In this document: in pieces, positions 6,992-10,037 of the stretch
How the letters are laid out: each line of letters opens with the position of its first letter
How positions within the stretch are numbered: position 1 is the stretch's first letter
NCBI GenBank assembly: GCA_029824495.1
Contig: JALGXY010000348.1
Span: 1,314-11,350, forward strand
Reading direction: 5' to 3'
Length of the DNA: 10,037 nt
From: Fimbriimonadia bacterium
GTDB taxonomy: Bacteria; Armatimonadota; Fimbriimonadia; Fimbriimonadales; Fimbriimonadaceae
Translations under genes and position numbers: made by a program
The notes under the pieces: generated by a model
The model's database searches: none
Told to the model about the DNA's origin: nothing
The model's input: the letters and a program-made list of their open reading frames with translations, nothing else

Positions 6992-7014
6992 GAACTCTCC
7001 CTATTGGAGAGTTC
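6992..7014. terminator. Perfect 9-bp inverted repeat followed by TTT
   Basis: GAACTCTCC (6992-7000) and GGAGAGTTC (7006-7014) flank the loop CTATT. Three T follow on the + side. It could be a weak terminator for + strand readthrough. The stem is perfect, but the T-tract is short. Confidence 0.4.
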
Positions 7015-7027
7015 TTTGGCGGACCCT

Positions 7028-7060
7028 CCCCTCCTCCTTTTTAACAAAAAGAGGAGGGGG
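7028..7060. terminator. Long A/T-capped G/C hairpin between convergent genes
   Basis: CCCCTCCTC (7028-7036), one bulged C and TTTTT (7038-7042) pair with AAAAA (7046-7050) and GAGGAGGGG (7051-7059) across the loop AAC. That is fourteen pairs in total. It is close in sequence to the hairpin at 6867-6894. Neither strand shows a T-run after the stem, so efficient intrinsic termination is uncertain. The T/A run inside the upper stem is characteristic of bidirectional terminators. Confidence 0.45.
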
Positions 7061-7072
7061 AATTCTCTCCTA

Positions 7073-7119
7073 GTCCACCACCATCACGCGGGCGGGTGGG
7101 TGGAGGGATGGTGGTGGAC
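7073..7119. other. Perfect 13-bp inverted repeat with a G-rich loop, next to the minus-strand gene's stop
   Basis: GTCCACCACCATC (7073-7085) and GATGGTGGTGGAC (7107-7119) are exact reverse complements separated by 21 bases. The right arm ends nine bases before the stop of the minus-strand gene (7129). The loop is almost purely G on the + strand and contains a quadruplex motif, listed separately. It is likely a transcription end or boundary structure between the two converging genes. Confidence 0.75.
7090..7107 (+). other. Canonical G-quadruplex motif
   Basis: Four G-triplets at 7090-7092, 7094-7096, 7098-7100 and 7105-7107 are joined by loops of 1, 1 and 4 bases. Short first loops favour a stable parallel quadruplex (established biophysics). 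The last triplet shares one base with the right arm of the inverted repeat. It would form in RNA read from the symporter side or in the + DNA strand; minus-strand RNA would be C-rich. Confidence 0.6.
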
Positions 7120-7128
7120 AGGCGAACT

Positions 7129-8535
7129 CTAGCTGTAGATAAACCGCACAGTTACGTCGACAGCATCGCTGAGAGCACGAATTCGCACCCATTGAGCCGA
7201 ATAGTCCTGAGGAAAGGTGTGCCAGGAGTAGCCGTCGGCAGCATCAACTTGACGATAGTCTCGCCACGTTCCATCTCCAACCGGATCAACCTCGATCATA
7301 AAGCTCGCTGCTGTGCCTTTTGGGGTCGTAAAGTGCACGGACTTCCCATCAAAGCCGTTCATCAGATAAGGGTCTGAAACAGCTCCTTTCTTGACACTCT
7401 CGTGAGTCCAGACTCCGCCAAAGCCACTCGGCTTTCCATAAGACCAGAGATCGTCAACGTTGCCCCAGTAGAGGCCCGACTGCGGCTGCCCTACCGCCCG
7501 ATCTGTCTGGTCGCTGGCCATGACAAAGTAGCCGTTGTAGTGCACAAAGTCTGGGACAATTCTCTGATGTGAGGAGATCGGCTTGATCCCCCAGAGCTTG
7601 CCGCCATAGACCAGGTTGGGCAGCTCGTAGAAGATCCCAAAAGCATCCATCAGATACCGTTCTGTTGAGGCCTGTCTGATCCGCATCCATTCGGTGTTCC
7701 AGGTGTGCAGCCAGGACTGCGAGCCGACCGGGAGTCGATAGCGGGTCCATTCACCCTTATAAAGAACTCGCAGAATCGCACTTGAATTGTCCCAACCGAG
7801 AGCGAAAATCGGGTTCCCAAAGTAGTCGTTGATTGAAGCTGCTTGGTTCCCACCAACCTCGATGAATGGGTTGCGCTCCAGGATCTTCCAAGCACTCTTC
7901 CCATCCCACTCAGCGAGTCGGCCTGCGAGTCGTTTCCCTTCCGCTTCCGGCTCTTCGTAGGTGTTGTTAGTGACGATCACTCGCCCTTGTCCCGTATGCA
8001 TCGACTTAAAGTGGAGGTAGGCGCCCTTCGCCCAGTCGAGCTCCTTGGTTAGGTCGAAGAGCTCCTTGGTCTCAAGAGTTCCGGTATGAGCCTCGAAGAA
8101 GAGCCCCTCCATCGTCAGAAAATAGACTTTCATCGGGTCAGAGAGATGAGCTGATGTTGCCGCCAACCGATGCTTGGTCAGCTCTTCAAACGTACGAACC
8201 ACTCCCTTTTCGCTGATAATGTGAGGCCCGATGATCGCCGAGCTGCTGTTCCAATGGACAAATCTATTCGCAAACGTACCGGTCACGCTTGCCGGGTGTT
8301 TCCTGAAGCTCATATCTGAGCCGATTTCGTAGAGCCCCAAACCATCGCCGCGGATATGGGCGACGTAACCGACTGCCCAGAGCTTGTCTGCCCAGGGGAT
8401 GAGCGCTCCGATGCCTGCTTCTGAGTTGCTGCCTAGGCCAGGAGCCCGAACCGCCATATGGGGGAAGACGCCATTGACCGCCTGAGGCGGCTCCTGCTGC
8501 TGAATGGCGACTGCAAGAAGGAGGCTGGAGAGCAT
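7129..8535 (-). CDS. Secreted protein of unknown function, possibly beta-propeller-like
   Basis: 468 residues; family not recognised. The N-terminus MLSSLLLAVAIQQQ looks like a short signal peptide with an AVA cleavage site after residue 10, although it has no basic residue before the hydrophobic core. The mature part is rich in Trp, Tyr and Gly with recurring short beta-like segments (ADKLWAVGYV, NPIFALGWDN, GGKLWGIKPI, NGYFVMASDQ). This could fit a propeller of display or sensor type. The end (Y-S-W-H-x-F then W-V-R-I-R-A and D-V-T-V-R-F-I-Y-S) resembles the closing beta-sandwich of secreted carbohydrate-associated proteins. No cysteines or catalytic motif stand out. It lies downstream of the outer-membrane gene on the same strand, with an intrinsic terminator between them. 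No Shine-Dalgarno sequence precedes the ATG. It converges on the symporter gene. Confidence 0.75.
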   Translation of the reverse strand: MLSSLLLAVAIQQQEPPQAVNGVFPHMAVRAPGLGSNSEAGIGALIPWADKLWAVGYVAHIRGDGLGLYEIGSDMSFRKHPASVTGTFANRFVHWNSSSAIIGPHIISEKGVVRTFEELTKHRLAATSAHLSDPMKVYFLTMEGLFFEAHTGTLETKELFDLTKELDWAKGAYLHFKSMHTGQGRVIVTNNTYEEPEAEGKRLAGRLAEWDGKSAWKILERNPFIEVGGNQAASINDYFGNPIFALGWDNSSAILRVLYKGEWTRYRLPVGSQSWLHTWNTEWMRIRQASTERYLMDAFGIFYELPNLVYGGKLWGIKPISSHQRIVPDFVHYNGYFVMASDQTDRAVGQPQSGLYWGNVDDLWSYGKPSGFGGVWTHESVKKGAVSDPYLMNGFDGKSVHFTTPKGTAASFMIEVDPVGDGTWRDYRQVDAADGYSWHTFPQDYSAQWVRIRALSDAVDVTVRFIYS

Positions 8536-8541
8536 GGGTCG

Positions 8542-8547
8542 ATTATG
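8542..8547 (-). promoter_or_regulatory. Possible -10 element (CATAAT) giving a near-leaderless transcript
   Basis: On the minus strand CATAAT ends six bases before the ATG at 8535, which would place the transcription start at or next to the start codon. No good -35 hexamer is seen at 16-18 bases. Because a terminator stands upstream, the secreted-protein gene needs a promoter in this 40-base gap or depends on readthrough. Weak call. Confidence 0.22.
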
Positions 8548-8576
8548 ACTTCACACCCATCGACTGGGAGACCCAG

Positions 8577-8616
8577 ACAAAAAGAAGACTCCCCGCCGCT
8601 GCAGCGACGGGGAGTC
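8577..8616 (-). terminator. Intrinsic terminator of the outer-membrane protein gene
   Basis: On the minus strand GACTCCCCGTCG (12 bases) and CGGCGGGGAGTC pair with a single T-G wobble around CTGCAG, followed directly by TTCTTTTTGT. The stem begins nine bases after the stop codon at 8626. This is a classical rho-independent terminator, by far the best in the window. It separates the transporter-like barrel gene from the secreted-protein gene. Confidence 0.9.
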
Positions 8617-8625
8617 TCTCGTGTG

Positions 8626-9909
8626 TCAGAAGTGCCGAGTGTATTGCAGTCCGAGTTCAAACTGCTTCATTTCGACTGTCAAGGTCTGATCAGTCTGCAT
8701 CGGATTGATGCCTGTGACTGAGCTTTCAGGGCTGTAGACGAGCGAGAAGCTGAGTTCTCGATCATCGCCCATTCTCTTGGTGGCTCCAAGAGCGTAGTGC
8801 CATTCCTGCACGCCAGGAGCTAGGATATTGAACAGGATTTCGCTGCTCGGAATCGGCTGCCTGCCATAGCTCACGCCGCACCGGACGGTCCACTCGTCGT
8901 CGACTCTGTTCTGATAGCCGATCTTGTAGACATTCATATCACGCCAGCCAAATCCTGGGCCGTCGTCTGCGCCCAGTCCATTCCCTAAGTTGCTGAACGG
9001 GTTGCCGACTGCTGGGACGCCGCTGTAGCCAATGTGTCTGAAATCAACTGCCAAGTGGGAGTCTTCGTCAAGCTCCAATGCAACTCCTGCCTGAACTGTG
9101 GAAGGAATATCAAACCTGCCCTGCTCAGCAAACAGGTCGCTGTAGCGATTGAACCGAGACATCTTGATCTGAGGCTGAAAGGCCACCGCCGCCGTCAGCC
9201 CTTCGTCAATCTCCTCCATCGCACTTACCCTGAACCCGATACCTTGGCTGTTGTTTCTGCCGTTGTCGGTCAGATTGTAAGGAGGACCATGCTGAACAAA
9301 TCCTGCAAAGTTCGACAGGCCTCGAGCCTCGAAGCACTGATTCACGAAGATCAGTGAGGCCCCCACTGAAGCACCATCTGCGAGCTCTTTGGCGTAGGTG
9401 CCCGAAAGGAAGATCTGCTCCAGATTAACGCCTGCCGGTCCGTCACCGAAAGTGCCGTAGCCGCCATTGGCGCTGCCTGGCCAGCTCGTATTCATGCCTC
9501 CGTTCGCCGTGACCGCAAACCCGACCACCGAGGTCTCACTCTGGCGCCAGCTCCCGGCCATTTCTGGGCAGACAAAGTCGGGTCGGTCGCTGATAACCCG
9601 ACCGGGCATCATGCCGCCAGTGCCTTCTGTCATGCCGGCCGTATAGCTCCTGCTCGGATTGAAGTAGTTGAGGCCAAAGCTGAACTCGTCGGTTTTGAGC
9701 CTTGTCAGACCTGCAGGATTCGAGGCGATAGTAAAAGCGTCCTGAGGAATTGCGAGCCCTGCACCAGCCATCGCGCGGCTGCGGGCTCCGTATCCCAGGG
9801 TGAAGAATCCGTCGGTTGCTGCCGAAGCAGCGGGAAGAAGAAGAAGGGCGCCGAGGGAGATTGCTGCTCCCGTCTGGCGTCGTGTACAACCACGAGAGTT
9901 TCTTTTCAT
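8626..9909 (-). CDS. OmpP1/FadL/TodX-family outer-membrane protein
   Basis: 427 residues. The family forms 14-stranded outer-membrane barrels that admit long-chain fatty acids or other hydrophobic compounds. Seen: a signal peptide with basic start (K2, R3, R6, R10, R11), hydrophobic core and AxA site (ASA, 28-30). Next come LGYGARSRAMAGAGLA and the diagnostic NPAGL (64-68), which belongs to the N-terminal hatch. Alternating beta-strand segments with Gly/Asn-rich loops follow, then the C-terminal strand FELGLQYTRHF ending in Phe, the BAM recognition signature. Length is close to E. coli FadL. Substrate is not determined. Transcribed alone: possible promoter upstream, strong terminator downstream. 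The ATG at 9909 lacks a Shine-Dalgarno sequence (CCGAAAAAA precedes it) but is fixed by the signal peptide. The presence of this protein implies an outer membrane. Confidence 0.88.
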   Translation of the reverse strand: MKRNSRGCTRRQTGAAISLGALLLLPAASAATDGFFTLGYGARSRAMAGAGLAIPQDAFTIASNPAGLTRLKTDEFSFGLNYFNPSRSYTAGMTEGTGGMMPGRVISDRPDFVCPEMAGSWRQSETSVVGFAVTANGGMNTSWPGSANGGYGTFGDGPAGVNLEQIFLSGTYAKELADGASVGASLIFVNQCFEARGLSNFAGFVQHGPPYNLTDNGRNNSQGIGFRVSAMEEIDEGLTAAVAFQPQIKMSRFNRYSDLFAEQGRFDIPSTVQAGVALELDEDSHLAVDFRHIGYSGVPAVGNPFSNLGNGLGADDGPGFGWRDMNVYKIGYQNRVDDEWTVRCGVSYGRQPIPSSEILFNILAPGVQEWHYALGATKRMGDDRELSFSLVYSPESSVTGINPMQTDQTLTVEMKQFELGLQYTRHF

Positions 9910-9956
9910 TTTTTTCGGAGCGGGCTCTTTTCAGAGTGCGTCCCCTCCACGTCATT

Positions 9957-9962
9957 TTTATA
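9957..9962 (-). promoter_or_regulatory. Possible -10 element (TATAAA) for the outer-membrane protein gene
   Basis: The minus strand reads GGTATAAAAATGACG about 50 bases before the ATG at 9909, in a locally A/T-rich patch that stands out from the surrounding GC. No convincing -35 hexamer is visible at the usual distance. The dyads at 9970-10007 lie just upstream and would overlap the polymerase site. Weak to moderate. Confidence 0.35.
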
Positions 9963-9969
9963 CCTGGTT

Positions 9970-10007
9970 TAAGTTAATACTTACTGATCATGGGCCTTAT
10001 TCAGTAA
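9970..10007. promoter_or_regulatory. Overlapping inverted repeats upstream of the outer-membrane gene (possible operator)
   Basis: TAAGT (9970-9974) and ACTTA (9979-9983) form one short dyad. TTACTGA (9981-9987) and TCAGTAA (10001-10007) form a second, with arm starts 20 bases apart, about two helical turns. Their place directly upstream of the candidate -10 fits a repressor or activator site, but the second dyad could also be the end of a gene beyond the window. Nothing else is seen in 9910-10037: no coding frame or RNA gene. Confidence 0.35.
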
Positions 10008-10037
10008 ACCTTCCCCCTCGGTGCCAGCGTCGACTTA

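Larger units (their letters stand above)
6866..7062. repeat. Possible MITE-like or REP-like intergenic element bounded by related hairpins
   Basis: The stretch is bounded on the left by CCCCTCCT...GAGGAGGGGGAAT (6867-6898) and on the right by a second copy of the same two words (7028-7063). The 13-base word GAGGAGGGGGAAT is identical in both. Read inward from each end, the outer sequences are similar (AATCCCCTCCT and AATTCCCCCTCCT), like imperfect terminal inverted repeats. No coding frame is convincing here. Minus-strand translation gives proline/arginine strings typical of REP-like repeats. Genome-wide copies would have to be found to confirm it. Confidence 0.4.

Noticed and set aside
9800..9909. 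Twin-arginine (Tat) signal in the outer-membrane protein (RR at residues 10-11)
   Set aside because: The residues after RR (QTGAA) do not fit the RRxFLK consensus, and beta-barrel proteins use the Sec route.
10009..10037. Possible tRNA or other RNA gene at the right edge
   Set aside because: No cloverleaf arms or T-loop sequence can be found on either strand in the bases available.

Overview
This roughly 10 kb window (GC-rich, estimated by eye in the high 50s percent) comes from a bacterial chromosome. A FadL/OmpP1-type outer-membrane barrel with a C-terminal phenylalanine indicates a diderm. Shine-Dalgarno sequences are weak or absent at all five visible starts. The company of a GH42-like protein built on the 'FFFFGN' scaffold, a secreted protein of unknown family and REP-like intergenic repeats suggests Armatimonadota (Fimbriimonadia) or a planctomycete-like lineage. 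That placement is an impression from the protein sequences, not a demonstrated assignment.

Left to right on the + strand: the C-terminal 225 residues of a penicillin-amidase-family (Ntn hydrolase, peptidase S45) enzyme run in from the left edge (2-679). A 142-base gap with two perfect inverted repeats leads to a remarkable 1175-residue protein (822-4349). Its first ~360 residues are a histone-H1-like Lys/Ala/Pro tail made of 38-residue tandem repeats. The remainder is a GH42/beta-galactosidase-like protein that ends in an acidic stretch and an RRRRKRRRR cluster. Four bases later begins era, the essential 16S rRNA-binding GTPase (4354-5268). After 41 bases comes a glutamate/dicarboxylate:cation symporter of the DAACS family with an unusually long loop after its first membrane segment (5310-6854). 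The last three genes look like one transcription unit.

Between the symporter stop and the stop of the converging minus-strand gene (6855-7128) lies a dense array of structured DNA: two related CCCCTCCT/AGGAGGGG hairpins, a REP-like C/G-rich element, a perfect 9-bp inverted repeat, and a perfect 13-bp inverted repeat whose loop carries a canonical four-tract G-quadruplex motif.

On the minus strand, reading from right to left, a FadL/OmpP1-like outer-membrane protein (9909-8626) ends in a textbook intrinsic terminator. It is followed by a secreted 468-residue protein of unknown function (8535-7129). The right edge (9910-10037) holds no gene that I can see, only a probable promoter and overlapping inverted repeats.

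The most unusual item is the fusion of a long, selectively maintained polybasic tail to a glycosidase-like protein, placed directly in front of era. The second is the G-quadruplex-in-a-hairpin between convergent genes.
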